Positions 1 through 9,638 of a stretch of 64,000 bases of DNA are shown piece by piece. The notes beneath the pieces are model-generated. The model did not search any database. It had not been told where the DNA came from and was given only the letters and a program-made list of their open reading frames with translations. The stretch is from Candidatus Parcubacteria bacterium (GTDB taxonomy: Bacteria; Patescibacteria; ABY1; BM507; UBA12075). Position 1 is the first letter of the stretch; every line of letters starts with the position of its first letter. The DNA lies in assembly GCA_002869165.1 (NCBI GenBank), contig PKTK01000001.1, positions 124,001 to 188,000 on the forward strand. Direction: 5' to 3'. A program made the position numbers and the translations under genes.

Positions 1-3000
1 GATTCCCCGGTTGATTTAACAGGGCATTTTATGAAACATAAGGGCGGTTCGTCTTTTACTTTTCCTTCAATTTCGATTAATGGTGGAAGCTACAAAGTGA
101 TTCATTGGAATAAGAGTGGCACCAATTCCGATCCAGATATTTATACAGGTACTATCGGTATGGACTTGGATACCTATGGTGGTGATCTAATCTTAAAGAC
201 GGCAATTGATGGTGATATTTTAGATTATGTACAATATGGCAATAGTGGATACGCTAATGAATCAGAGGCTAGTAGTATGTATCAATGGCCAAGTGGTGAT
301 TTTGTTTCACAATGTTCTTGGCAATATTCAATTGGTCGTAATTCAGTTGAAGGATATGACTATAATGATAGTGCTGATTGGCAGTCTTATGCTTCACCAA
401 GTCCTGGATCTCCGAATATGGGTGGAGATTCAACTGCGCCAACTGCAGTAACCTCTGTTGTCTTAAGTGATGCAGATAGCTCAACTAGTAGCGGCCTCGA
501 TGGTCGTGATATTACTATTGTTTGGAACCCAGCTACTACCCAAGATCCTACTTTTAATCGCTATGAAATTTACATACTACCTTATGATACACAAATAGAC
601 TGGAATACTCATAAACCAATCGAGTCACTCTATAGTGGTCAATATCAATATGATTCAAATGGAGATCCAGTTGCTACCTATACATTTACTGGAGGAAGCT
701 GGATAACTATGGATAGTGCTGGGAACTTTTTTGCGGATGGATATTATAAGGCTTATATTTTGGTCTTTGATAATGCTGGTAATAAGTCTAGTGTTACTCA
801 GTCATCAAGTGTTTATTTGACTGGCGAAGAATATACAGCGAATGCTGATGTGACAGCTCCTTTTATCATGCACGTTGGAGTTTGGAATGCTTATAGTGGT
901 AGCGATCTACACTTGCTTGCTCGTTTTGAGGATGATCGAGAAATGAATATTTCTTTTCCTGCTCAAATTGCTTGGGAACAGGGAAGTGATTCTAGTTATC
1001 CTGTTTTGACTGATGGTGTTGCTCATACAGATTATTGTACTTTGATAGAGGATAGTTTTTATGACTGTACGATTCCTTGGGCTAGTCTTTCTTCTCCAGA
1101 TACTAGCACAGTTATCGGATATTATTTGATAGCAAAAGATGCTGCTACTACACCGAATTTTTCCTATATGTCTTCTGATTGGGAGGCTACAAGTGCCAGT
1201 GCTGCTCAAGCTAGTCCTTTTTATATTGATATTATGTCTGTTCCTGCAGAAGACGGTAATGGTACCGCAGATTTGAGTGGTACAGTTTATAAGTGGGATG
1301 GTAATTATTTGGCTTCTAGTACTGTTTTTCTTGAAGGAATGGCAATTGCTCCACAAACTACTAATGCCAGTGGAACTTTTGCTTTTGCTGATGATGTTCT
1401 AGATTATGGTATGTACAATATTATGGTTTTTAAGGAGGGTTATATGAATATGGTAAATAGTGGTTACAAAGATGATACTGTTTCTTTTTGGTTAAACGAA
1501 GGTTATATGGATTATAGCAGTGGTGGCTACGATGACGGAGGAAGTCCATATATAATGTGGACCGCTCCTGGCGATGGTATGTCAGGGGCACCGATTGACA
1601 TATATTGTACTAGCGATTGTTCTAGTATTGGTTCAGGTGAAGAACCTATAATAGTTGCTTTTGATCGGCCGATGAATTCTTCAACTATCAATGACCAGGA
1701 TGCTAGTGATTCTACCTCTAATATTTATTTAACAACCAATGGCAACGACAGAATTAGTGGAAAAGTATATTATGATCCTAATTATAACGAGGCAAGATTT
1801 TATTCTACTACGCATGATTCTCTTTCAGTTGCTACTTATTATGAAATAGTTGTTACTCAAGGCGTCGAAGATGAACAGGGTAATTCTATAATGGGAGGTA
1901 ATTCTGATGGGTCTTTTTCTAATAGTTTTACGACAATAATGTCGACTTCAACTGATTATTCTAATTATGGAACAGGTGAAATGAATCCACCATATGTAAT
2001 GGGGACTACACCAGCTCCAGGTACATTTAATGTTTCACCAAATCAATCAATTGTAGTTGAATTTTCTGAAGCTTTGGATTCTTCAACAATTAATTCTAGT
2101 TCAGTTATGGTAAGGCCAATAATAAATACGGCTAATTGGACCAAGGGTAGTTCAGTTGGTGCTACTGTTACTCTTGATCAATCAACTCGTCGTTTTGTTA
2201 CAATTAATCCTAGTTCAGATCTAGCTGTTTATAATTGGTGGGTGATAGAAGTAAGAGGAAGTGTTTATAGTAGTGCAGGTGTGCCGATAATATATCCAGC
2301 TGATGGCTCAGTGGTTTTTTATGAATCAAATTTTCAGATTAACACTACCGCTACTGACACGACAGCACCAAGAGTGGCTGGGACATATCCAAGTAATTCA
2401 GACACTGATATAAGCGTGGGCTTAGGAGCAGTTGAAGTTGGCTTTTCTGAGTCAATGGACTCTACTACAATAAATACTCAAAATATTAGGCTGTTAGCAG
2501 GTTCTAGTGCTGTCAGCGGTAAGGTAAGTTATGATCCGACATCCTATAATGCTAAATTTATTCCAGCTAGCTCACTTCTTGCAAATACTCAATATACATT
2601 TCGGGTTGGTACAAAAGTTATGGACATGGCAGGAAATAATTTGTTTGCAACCTCTACAATTTATTTTAAAACTGGTTCATCTGATATGATAGCTCCTTCA
2701 GTGATGTATGCTAATGGTGATGATTACTCTGTTGCGATAACTTTTAGTGAACCAATGAATATAGCAAAGCAAACTGATACAAGTAAATGGCCTTATTCAG
2801 TTTTAAATCCTTCTAATTATTATGTTAATGCTATCCAAGAAGAAGTTTCTTCCTGGGGTGACTCAGTTACATATTTATCTCCCTATGATACAATGGACGG
2901 TACTTCCTTGTATGGTTTGGGATTAAGTTTTTCTTATGATGATTATAGCAATACGGTTTATATTGATGGTTTAAACTTTCCAAGTGGTACTCATAGTTTT

Positions 3001-6000
3001 CAGATTTATGTAGACAATGCTAGAGACAGATCTAATAATGAGATTGCTGATTCTGGTAATCGAGCAGGTGATGGTTCATATCAAAATGCTGCTTTAGCCC
3101 CAATTTATGATAGTGCTGATACTGATGGTGCGCTTGGTCCGGCTTCGTATGATTATAATATGGATATGGGGGATATGGGAATGATGATGGCTGGAGCATT
3201 TCCTCAGAATTCTATTGCTGGGCAGAGTAGTGTTTACTATATTGATATTCCAACAATGAAATCAATTCCAGCAGGTGGAAAGATTCTGCTTACTTTTCCA
3301 TCAGGGTTTAATGTCGGATCAGCTGTGAAAGATCCATATGCATCAATAAATAATGACATTAATGAATGGAACTTGGGCAAAGTTGAAATTGCTAGTGTAG
3401 TAGGAGATAGGGCAGCACGCACGATTGCTATTACTACTAAAACTAGCGCAACTCAGGCTAGTGATTATTTACATATGGATATTAAAGGAATCGTGAATTC
3501 TTTAATACCAAAAGACTATGGTACAGAAGGGTACTTTGTTGATATTAAAACATTTACAAGTGATGGAGTGTTACTTGAGACTATATCGACTATGCCATTC
3601 TTCATTTCTGAAAAAGGTGACAATACAATATCTGGCGAAATACATGGTGTTGCTAGTGGTGACACAGGAACAACAACTGTTTATCTTGGTTCTCCTATAA
3701 CTGGCCCAATGGAAACAGACATTTATATTAGTGGTGATGGTGGAGCAGGTGCAGATGGTACTTATAGTTTTTCAAATTTACCTAATGGTGAATATTATAT
3801 CTTTACAGAATCTTCAATTTTACTTGGTAGTGCTACTTATTTTGGTAACACCGCCCCAGAACCTCTTTGGGTTTCTGCTTCAACTACCAAAGACATAAAT
3901 TTAACATCAGAAACTTCTGGTGCTGTGGCAGCGGTCAAGGTTGTACTGACTGGAGATTTCAGCACAGATGGTAGTCCTGACGATGTTGATATATTTGCTA
4001 GTTCACCCGACTCTTGGCGTAAGAAAACATTGTATAGCGTTGGCAACAGTAGTGGTACGGCTTCGACAACTCTTTATTTAACAGAAGGAGACTGGATGAT
4101 TGGCGTTGGTCCGGCTGAGGATGTTTTGTCAGGATATATGACTATGCCAGATTGGATGCCACCAATGCCTGTGTATTATCATTCTGATGGAACTACACCT
4201 GATACAATAAATGTTAGTATAGCTGGTCAGTCCGCTTATACGGTAAGTGGAACAGTAGTAGATGGTTCGAGTAATCCAATTGCTGATGCTGAGGTTTGGG
4301 CTTATCAACCAATGGGTGGTTATGGAGGAGCTTTTACCAAAACAGCAACAGATGGAACTTTTACTTTGAAAATTCCAGTTGCTGGTGTCTATAATATGGG
4401 AGCCTACAAGCAAGGTTTGCCAGAACCAAGGGAAAAAGTTATTGATGTAACTGGAAATATGACTGGACAAACAATTAAAATAACCAAACCTCCTTATACT
4501 ATTTCTGGAAAAGTTGTTAATGCAACCGGGAATGCAGTTGCTTATGCTCCAGTATGGGCTTGGCAAGATGGAGATTGGGGACATGCAGACACCATGACAG
4601 ATTCAACTGGCAACTATATTCTTTATGTAAATGCCGGTACTTGGTATGTGGAGACTGATATACCATCAGCTGGTTGGATGCAGTATGAACGGGCTATTTC
4701 TGTTACTTCAGCGTCTGTTGCAAATATTAATCTTTCTCCAGATGTGGATACAGAATTTTATACAATTTCTGGGACCGTGGGTGTAACAACTGATGGAACG
4801 TACTCAACGATTGAAACTCCATTTAGCAATATGCCTATACGTGCAGTAGAATATAATTCATCCGGAGTTTATCAAGGTAAAGAATATAATTCAATTACTG
4901 ATACAAATGGAGACTATAGTATTACAGTTCCGGCAGGAATTTACCGAGTGGATATTTGGACAAATCAGTATGGAGAGCTTGGAGTTAATAACCAAAATAG
5001 TAATAATATCTTAAATGAGACAGGAATTGATGATGACTACGCCAATAGTCCAGCGAATATTAATGCAACAACTGCTAATGTTAGCAATGCTGATATAGTA
5101 GTTGTCAAAGATAATTTAAATGCTATTAGTGTAACTTTTTCCAATGGAACTAGTGACTTAGAGGCTTATCTTAATATTGAGGGGGTTGATTTCACTGGTG
5201 GCTTTCCTGAACCAACTGGATTTTACATGAATAGGCGTATTAACGATTTGACCGCGACCACGACTATTAATTTAGCTGATGGTGATTATTTTTTCTTTGT
5301 AGATATTCCAGGTATGGGTAGTTTTATTCCCGACGCAGCTGATCGAGATGGCACTAAAGACGATATCGTGGTATCAGGAAATAGAACAGTAAATTTCACT
5401 TTGCCTGATTCTTCTAGTGAGATGTCAACAGTAAGCGGTACAGTTAGTTCTGGTGGTTCTCCAGTAGCCAATGCTTGGGTGTGGATAGGGGATCCGAGTT
5501 CATATTACCATAGTGGTACACAAACAAGTTCAGATGGTACATATTCTTTGAGTGTACCAGCAGGTAGTAATTATCGTACTGGAGCTGATAAGCCGGGTTA
5601 TCTATCAAATGAACCAGTTAGTTTGGATGCTAGTTCAGACACAACTAAAGATTTCACTTTGACGCAGGTAAATACTGGCTTTACTATATCAGGGTATATT
5701 TATAAAGATAGCAACATTAATAGTAGTTATGACGCAGGTGAAGGAGTCCCAAACGGTTTTGTTCGAGCAGAAACTACTAAATGTACAGATTCAAGCGCTG
5801 CAGGTACTTGTGTTAGAACTCAAGCGCCAGTTGATGGTACAGGTTATTATTCTTTGGATGTAGTTAATAATACTTTATGGAAGGTTTATGGTGTAGCTGA
5901 TGGCTATTTAGAAACTGAATATGGATCTACTGTAACTGTTGACGGAAATGAAACAGTTAATATTAAGTTAAGTACCAATGATTCATGGACAAGTAAAACC

Positions 6001-7638
6001 AAGAAAAAACAAATTGTTCCAGCTTCTGGTGGAAGCGTTGACGACACTGATCCAAGTGGCACAGGTGTGAAACTAACAATTCCGCCAAACGCTCTTGGTA
6101 GTTCAAATTCGGCAGGTAATGTTAATACCAAAAAAACCTCATCAGTATCACAGACTAGTTCTAGTGATCCAGTTGGTGGTACAGGTGTAAGTGTAACTGC
6201 TACAGATAATTCTGGGCAGGCCATTACAAACCTAAATGATTATATTGACTTAGAAATGGTTATTTATAAAGCTGAGGTAGATCAGGCAATAGCTGATGAA
6301 GAGATGACTTATACTAAACTCAAGTCAACCAAGAATGGGTATTGGGATAGTACTAGTAATGATTGGGTTAATCTAAATACTACCAGAAAGGCATATTATA
6401 AATTAACAGGAGACACTGAATGGAGACTTTATAATGAAACAGGTACTACCACATCACAATTTGTTTCTTTTGTAACTAGAGTTCAAACAGATACAATTTC
6501 ATCGGTCTTGGGTAGTGATCCAGTTGATTATAAACTTGTCTTCACATCCAAGACAAACCATTTTACAGTATTTGCTGTTATTATGCCTTTTGTGACTGCG
6601 GTTGTAACACCAGTTCCAACACCAGATCCAACACCAGATCCAGATCCTGTTGTAGTTGTTAGTTCTGGTGGTGGAGGTGGCACTAGTGTAAGTTATTGTA
6701 CTAGTGTGGCTTATAGTGAATGGGGAATATGTACTGACGGAGAGCAAACAAGATCGGTTACGGATAAAAGTCCAACCAGTTGTCGCTTGACCACTGCTCA
6801 AGAAGCGGACAAAACAAGAGAATGTAGTGAAGAAGTAATAGAAGAAACAGACGAAGAGATAGTGGAAATAGAAGTAACAAGTTTGGAAGTCAGCGAAGTG
6901 AGCTTAAAAGAGATTGATAAGCTGTATTTAGAGCAAGGCTCATTTATTTTTAGGGCAGATGTAGATGAGATATTACCTGTAATGGGAAGAACTAGGGACC
7001 ATAATGGAGAATTCAGTGCTAGAAGTATATTAGTTGATAAAATGGGATTGGATTTAGGAAGTTTAGAAGCAAAGCATCAATACGCTTTGACTAATTTTAT
7101 AGCTTATGGTTCTCCTGATACCGCTAAACTTGGAGCAGGAGAAAGAGCTGGGGTAATCAATTCATTTAGATCTGCTTTTGGAAAAATTCCAGAAACTGAA
7201 AATGATTGGTCAGATATTATTAAAATTGCTAACGGAAGATGGCCATCTCAGATAAGCAATGAAGCTGAAAAAAAAGCTGAGGATATTTTTGAAAAGATCT
7301 ATTTAAAATTACCTGATAGGGAAAATTCAAATGATGATGCCGCTGTTACCGTAATTGCTTATGGCCTTAGACCAGCAAATAGAAATACTGATAGTGAGGC
7401 AGCTGCAATTAGAATATTTAAAGCAATATTTGCTTACGAACCAAGCTCTGCAACCGATTGGGATATAGTTAGAGCAATCAGTTACTCGGGTGCAGTGCGT
7501 GAGACAGATACAGACAAAGACTTGTTACCTGATTCCCGTGAAGCAAGAATCGGAACAGATCCAAACAATCCAGATACTGATGGAGATGGTTTCTCTGATG
7601 GAATTGAATTGAAAAATTCGTATGACCCGTTAGATTAA
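1..7638 (+). CDS. Giant modular surface protein, 5'-truncated by the window edge
   Basis: The frame is open from base 1, so the ATG at 31 is internal; the first residues already belong to a lamin-tail domain (about residues 1-125). Then come an Fn3-like stretch (nt 430-840) and several bacterial Ig-like (Big_5 type) modules, seen as repeated 'FSE/FDRPMNSSTIN' motifs (nt 1560-2670). Carboxypeptidase-regulatory-like beta modules follow ('SGTV..G..V.NA.V', nt 1255-1480 and 4220-5660), then an SdrD-B-like module (nt 5680-5960), a Pro/Asp linker (nt 6607-6648) and a thrombospondin-1-like Cys motif (nt 6690-6825). The C-terminus has helical repeats containing 'AYGLRPANRNTDSE' and a calcium-type 'DTDGDGFSDG' repeat. 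No membrane anchor or sorting signal is visible at the end. Probably a secreted or S-layer-associated protein; adhesion is an inference. A sigma-factor fusion gene follows after 21 nt. Confidence 0.85.
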   Translation, partial: DSPVDLTGHFMKHKGGSSFTFPSISINGGSYKVIHWNKSGTNSDPDIYTGTIGMDLDTYGGDLILKTAIDGDILDYVQYGNSGYANESEASSMYQWPSGDFVSQCSWQYSIGRNSVEGYDYNDSADWQSYASPSPGSPNMGGDSTAPTAVTSVVLSDADSSTSSGLDGRDITIVWNPATTQDPTFNRYEIYILPYDTQIDWNTHKPIESLYSGQYQYDSNGDPVATYTFTGGSWITMDSAGNFFADGYYKAYILVFDNAGNKSSVTQSSSVYLTGEEYTANADVTAPFIMHVGVWNAYSGSDLHLLARFEDDREMNISFPAQIAWEQGSDSSYPVLTDGVAHTDYCTLIEDSFYDCTIPWASLSSPDTSTVIGYYLIAKDAATTPNFSYMSSDWEATSASAAQASPFYIDIMSVPAEDGNGTADLSGTVYKWDGNYLASSTVFLEGMAIAPQTTNASGTFAFADDVLDYGMYNIMVFKEGYMNMVNSGYKDDTVSFWLNEGYMDYSSGGYDDGGSPYIMWTAPGDGMSGAPIDIYCTSDCSSIGSGEEPIIVAFDRPMNSSTINDQDASDSTSNIYLTTNGNDRISGKVYYDPNYNEARFYSTTHDSLSVATYYEIVVTQGVEDEQGNSIMGGNSDGSFSNSFTTIMSTSTDYSNYGTGEMNPPYVMGTTPAPGTFNVSPNQSIVVEFSEALDSSTINSSSVMVRPIINTANWTKGSSVGATVTLDQSTRRFVTINPSSDLAVYNWWVIEVRGSVYSSAGVPIIYPADGSVVFYESNFQINTTATDTTAPRVAGTYPSNSDTDISVGLGAVEVGFSESMDSTTINTQNIRLLAGSSAVSGKVSYDPTSYNAKFIPASSLLANTQYTFRVGTKVMDMAGNNLFATSTIYFKTGSSDMIAPSVMYANGDDYSVAITFSEPMNIAKQTDTSKWPYSVLNPSNYYVNAIQEEVSSWGDSVTYLSPYDTMDGTSLYGLGLSFSYDDYSNTVYIDGLNFPSGTHSFQIYVDNARDRSNNEIADSGNRAGDGSYQNAALAPIYDSADTDGALGPASYDYNMDMGDMGMMMAGAFPQNSIAGQSSVYYIDIPTMKSIPAGGKILLTFPSGFNVGSAVKDPYASINNDINEWNLGKVEIASVVGDRAARTIAITTKTSATQASDYLHMDIKGIVNSLIPKDYGTEGYFVDIKTFTSDGVLLETISTMPFFISEKGDNTISGEIHGVASGDTGTTTVYLGSPITGPMETDIYISGDGGAGADGTYSFSNLPNGEYYIFTESSILLGSATYFGNTAPEPLWVSASTTKDINLTSETSGAVAAVKVVLTGDFSTDGSPDDVDIFASSPDSWRKKTLYSVGNSSGTASTTLYLTEGDWMIGVGPAEDVLSGYMTMPDWMPPMPVYYHSDGTTPDTINVSIAGQSAYTVSGTVVDGSSNPIADAEVWAYQPMGGYGGAFTKTATDGTFTLKIPVAGVYNMGAYKQGLPEPREKVIDVTGNMTGQTIKITKPPYTISGKVVNATGNAVAYAPVWAWQDGDWGHADTMTDSTGNYILYVNAGTWYVETDIPSAGWMQYERAISVTSASVANINLSPDVDTEFYTISGTVGVTTDGTYSTIETPFSNMPIRAVEYNSSGVYQGKEYNSITDTNGDYSITVPAGIYRVDIWTNQYGELGVNNQNSNNILNETGIDDDYANSPANINATTANVSNADIVVVKDNLNAISVTFSNGTSDLEAYLNIEGVDFTGGFPEPTGFYMNRRINDLTATTTINLADGDYFFFVDIPGMGSFIPDAADRDGTKDDIVVSGNRTVNFTLPDSSSEMSTVSGTVSSGGSPVANAWVWIGDPSSYYHSGTQTSSDGTYSLSVPAGSNYRTGADKPGYLSNEPVSLDASSDTTKDFTLTQVNTGFTISGYIYKDSNINSSYDAGEGVPNGFVRAETTKCTDSSAAGTCVRTQAPVDGTGYYSLDVVNNTLWKVYGVADGYLETEYGSTVTVDGNETVNIKLSTNDSWTSKTKKKQIVPASGGSVDDTDPSGTGVKLTIPPNALGSSNSAGNVNTKKTSSVSQTSSSDPVGGTGVSVTATDNSGQAITNLNDYIDLEMVIYKAEVDQAIADEEMTYTKLKSTKNGYWDSTSNDWVNLNTTRKAYYKLTGDTEWRLYNETGTTTSQFVSFVTRVQTDTISSVLGSDPVDYKLVFTSKTNHFTVFAVIMPFVTAVVTPVPTPDPTPDPDPVVVVSSGGGGGTSVSYCTSVAYSEWGICTDGEQTRSVTDKSPTSCRLTTAQEADKTRECSEEVIEETDEEIVEIEVTSLEVSEVSLKEIDKLYLEQGSFIFRADVDEILPVMGRTRDHNGEFSARSILVDKMGLDLGSLEAKHQYALTNFIAYGSPDTAKLGAGERAGVINSFRSAFGKIPETENDWSDIIKIANGRWPSQISNEAEKKAEDIFEKIYLKLPDRENSNDDAAVTVIAYGLRPANRNTDSEAAAIRIFKAIFAYEPSSATDWDIVRAISYSGAVRETDTDKDLLPDSREARIGTDPNNPDTDGDGFSDGIELKNSYDPLD

Positions 7639-7659
7639 GAATTAATAGTAAGAGTTTTT

Positions 7660-9309
7660 ATGTCAGAAATTCTCCTAAATAATTACAATAAGTATAAAAA
7701 TAAGATCTATAATTATTTTTGGTATAGGTTTGATTTTAATACAGCAATTGCCGAGGATTTGACTCGAGAAGTTTTTATGCAGGCATTTAAGGAAATTGAA
7801 ACATATGATAAATCCAAGTCTTTCGAGGCTTGGATTTATAGTTTGGCTTATAATAATCTTAGGAGTAGATATCCCATGGGAGCTAAAAGAGTAAATTTGT
7901 CAAGATTTAAAGAAAGGTTGCTGATTAATTTTTTTGATGAAGAATTAGTCAAAAGTAAATGGGTAGAAGTTATTTTTAGGATTCTTTCTTTGCCAGAAAA
8001 GTATCGCGAGGTTTTATTATTGCGTTACGTTGATAAGTTAGATAATAAATCTTTGAGTAGTATTTTTGATTTGGAAAAAGGTGATTTGAGAGCAAGACTT
8101 AAAAGATCTCTAAAAGTTCTCGATGAAATAGATAAAGAATATAGCAAAGATATAGATGATGTATTTGCTAGTCTTCCTCAGATTGAACTAGGGGAAATGG
8201 CAGACAAGAAAATAAAGATCAAACTTTTTGGTTCAGTTGCTAGAAAAGAAATGGAAGGAGTGAATTTTTTCTATTTTCATAGAAAAACGATTGTGGTAAC
8301 AACCATGGCTTTGCTTCTATTGATTATCACAGGTTTGCCTAGTTATGCTTATGCTAGCAAGGGAGTGGTACCAGGACATTCTTTGTATTCCCTTAAAACT
8401 GCTATTGAAGAGCTTGAGTATACAGTATCACAAGATAAAGCAGAAACATTATTAAAATTTTCTGTTCGTAGAATGGAAGAAGCTAACACTTTGGCTCAAA
8501 ATGATGCGGAAGAAAAAAACATAATTTTATTAATAAACGAAGCCAGAGTAGTAAAGGAGCAGGCACTATTGATGGAGAGGATTGAAAATATCAGTGAAAA
8601 AGCAATCGATAATTATCAAAATAGTTGTGATGATGCGTTGCGAAAAATAGCATCCAAGGTCGGAATTGAGACAAGTGAGGGAATGTTGAATACCTTAGTA
8701 TTAGCCATTGAGGAAGTAAAAACTTTTGACAAGAATAGTTCGAATAAAAAAAGTGATGAGGTGAAGGAAGTTAAAGATGAATCAAAGAAAATCATTGATG
8801 AGGAGATAGAAGAAGTATCAAAAAATAAAGTAAAGGAAGAAATAGAAGCAAAGAACAAAGAAGTAGATAGAACAGAAGAAGAAAGCCCTAAGGTAATAGA
8901 ACCAAATGAAGAAAGTAGCCTAAAGACTGAAAAAGACAATCAAAATAATAATGACAATAAAAACAGTAAAAACAATGAAGATTTGAGTATGGATGCTCAA
9001 GAAGAAGAGGAGAGCGCTAAGGTGATTCCTCCGACAGCAAATTCTGCAAATAATTTAAAAGAAAAAACTGAAAAAATCAAAAAGATCAAAGAAGATGTTG
9101 AAGAAATGACAGAAGAATTGAAAAACAGTAGCTACCGAGAAGACGATGTAAAGAAGCTTATCGAGAAGATAAACGATAAGATTAAAAAAGCTGAAGAAGA
9201 GGAAAATTTAAAACAAGCAGAAATTATACTAGAGCCAGCCCAGGCTTTAACAAAAAACGCAGATTATTTTATTAAAAAAGAAAATGATAACAAGAAAGAC
9301 AAGCAGTGA
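7660..9309 (+). CDS. Sigma-70-like factor fused to a transmembrane segment and DUF5667-like extracytoplasmic tail
   Basis: Residues 5-75 resemble sigma region 2 ('AEDLTREVFMQAFKEIETYD', then 'FEAWIYSLAYNNL'). Residues 105-150 resemble region 4 ('LSLPEKYREVLLLRYVDKL' plus a helix-turn-helix). A strong hydrophobic segment lies at about 208-228. After it comes 'VPGHSLYSLKTAIEELEYT', like DUF5667 proteins, then a very long Lys/Glu-rich probable coiled coil to residue 549. The predicted topology puts the sigma part in the cytoplasm and the tail outside, so the sigma factor would be tethered to the membrane. Release by proteolysis is possible, but nothing in the sequence shows it. The gene starts 21 nt after the giant surface protein and is probably cotranscribed with it. 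No strong Shine-Dalgarno is seen. Confidence 0.75.
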   Translation: MSEILLNNYNKYKNKIYNYFWYRFDFNTAIAEDLTREVFMQAFKEIETYDKSKSFEAWIYSLAYNNLRSRYPMGAKRVNLSRFKERLLINFFDEELVKSKWVEVIFRILSLPEKYREVLLLRYVDKLDNKSLSSIFDLEKGDLRARLKRSLKVLDEIDKEYSKDIDDVFASLPQIELGEMADKKIKIKLFGSVARKEMEGVNFFYFHRKTIVVTTMALLLLIITGLPSYAYASKGVVPGHSLYSLKTAIEELEYTVSQDKAETLLKFSVRRMEEANTLAQNDAEEKNIILLINEARVVKEQALLMERIENISEKAIDNYQNSCDDALRKIASKVGIETSEGMLNTLVLAIEEVKTFDKNSSNKKSDEVKEVKDESKKIIDEEIEEVSKNKVKEEIEAKNKEVDRTEEESPKVIEPNEESSLKTEKDNQNNNDNKNSKNNEDLSMDAQEEEESAKVIPPTANSANNLKEKTEKIKKIKEDVEEMTEELKNSSYREDDVKKLIEKINDKIKKAEEEENLKQAEIILEPAQALTKNADYFIKKENDNKKDKQ

Positions 9310-9638
9310 TTTTTGTAATTAATTGTTTATACACAGAAAAATCGTGAAAGTCCAAAAAAAAATAAAAAGAAGTAACTGAATAAGCTGTAAAATCCCTTTA
9401 GTAATCGTATGTTTAGCGATTACTTTTTTTGTTTGGCTTTGTCGTGTATAATAAAAGTAGGAGTTTGACCTTGCTTACAAAAAAAATATAATCCCATGTT
9501 AAAATTACCATACAAATTAATTTTTGCTTCATTTGCTTTTGCGATTTTAGATTTAAAAAATGACTAGCGCTTTCGTTTAGTAATTTTTTTTATTACTGTT
9601 TAATTCTATTTTGTTAGACTAACAATAAAAGGACTATT
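9310..9638. other. Intergenic region of 329 bp
   Basis: It contains an intrinsic terminator at 9400-9430 and a TATAAT-like -10 at 9447-9452 without a clear -35. A 23-codon ORF (9496-9567) is too short and unsupported to call. No RNA gene is recognised. Confidence 0.5.
9400..9430 (+). terminator. Intrinsic terminator after the sigma-fusion gene
   Basis: Perfect 8-bp stem AGTAATCG/CGATTACT with a 9-nt loop, followed by six T. It lies about 90 nt downstream of the sigma-fusion stop codon. Confidence 0.8.

Noticed and set aside
8616..8939. Minus-strand ORF opposite the coiled-coil tail
   Set aside because: It is the low-complexity antisense shadow of a Lys/Glu-rich coding region.
9496..9567. 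23-codon ORF with hydrophobic peptide
   Set aside because: No ribosome-binding site, no conservation visible and weak promoter context.
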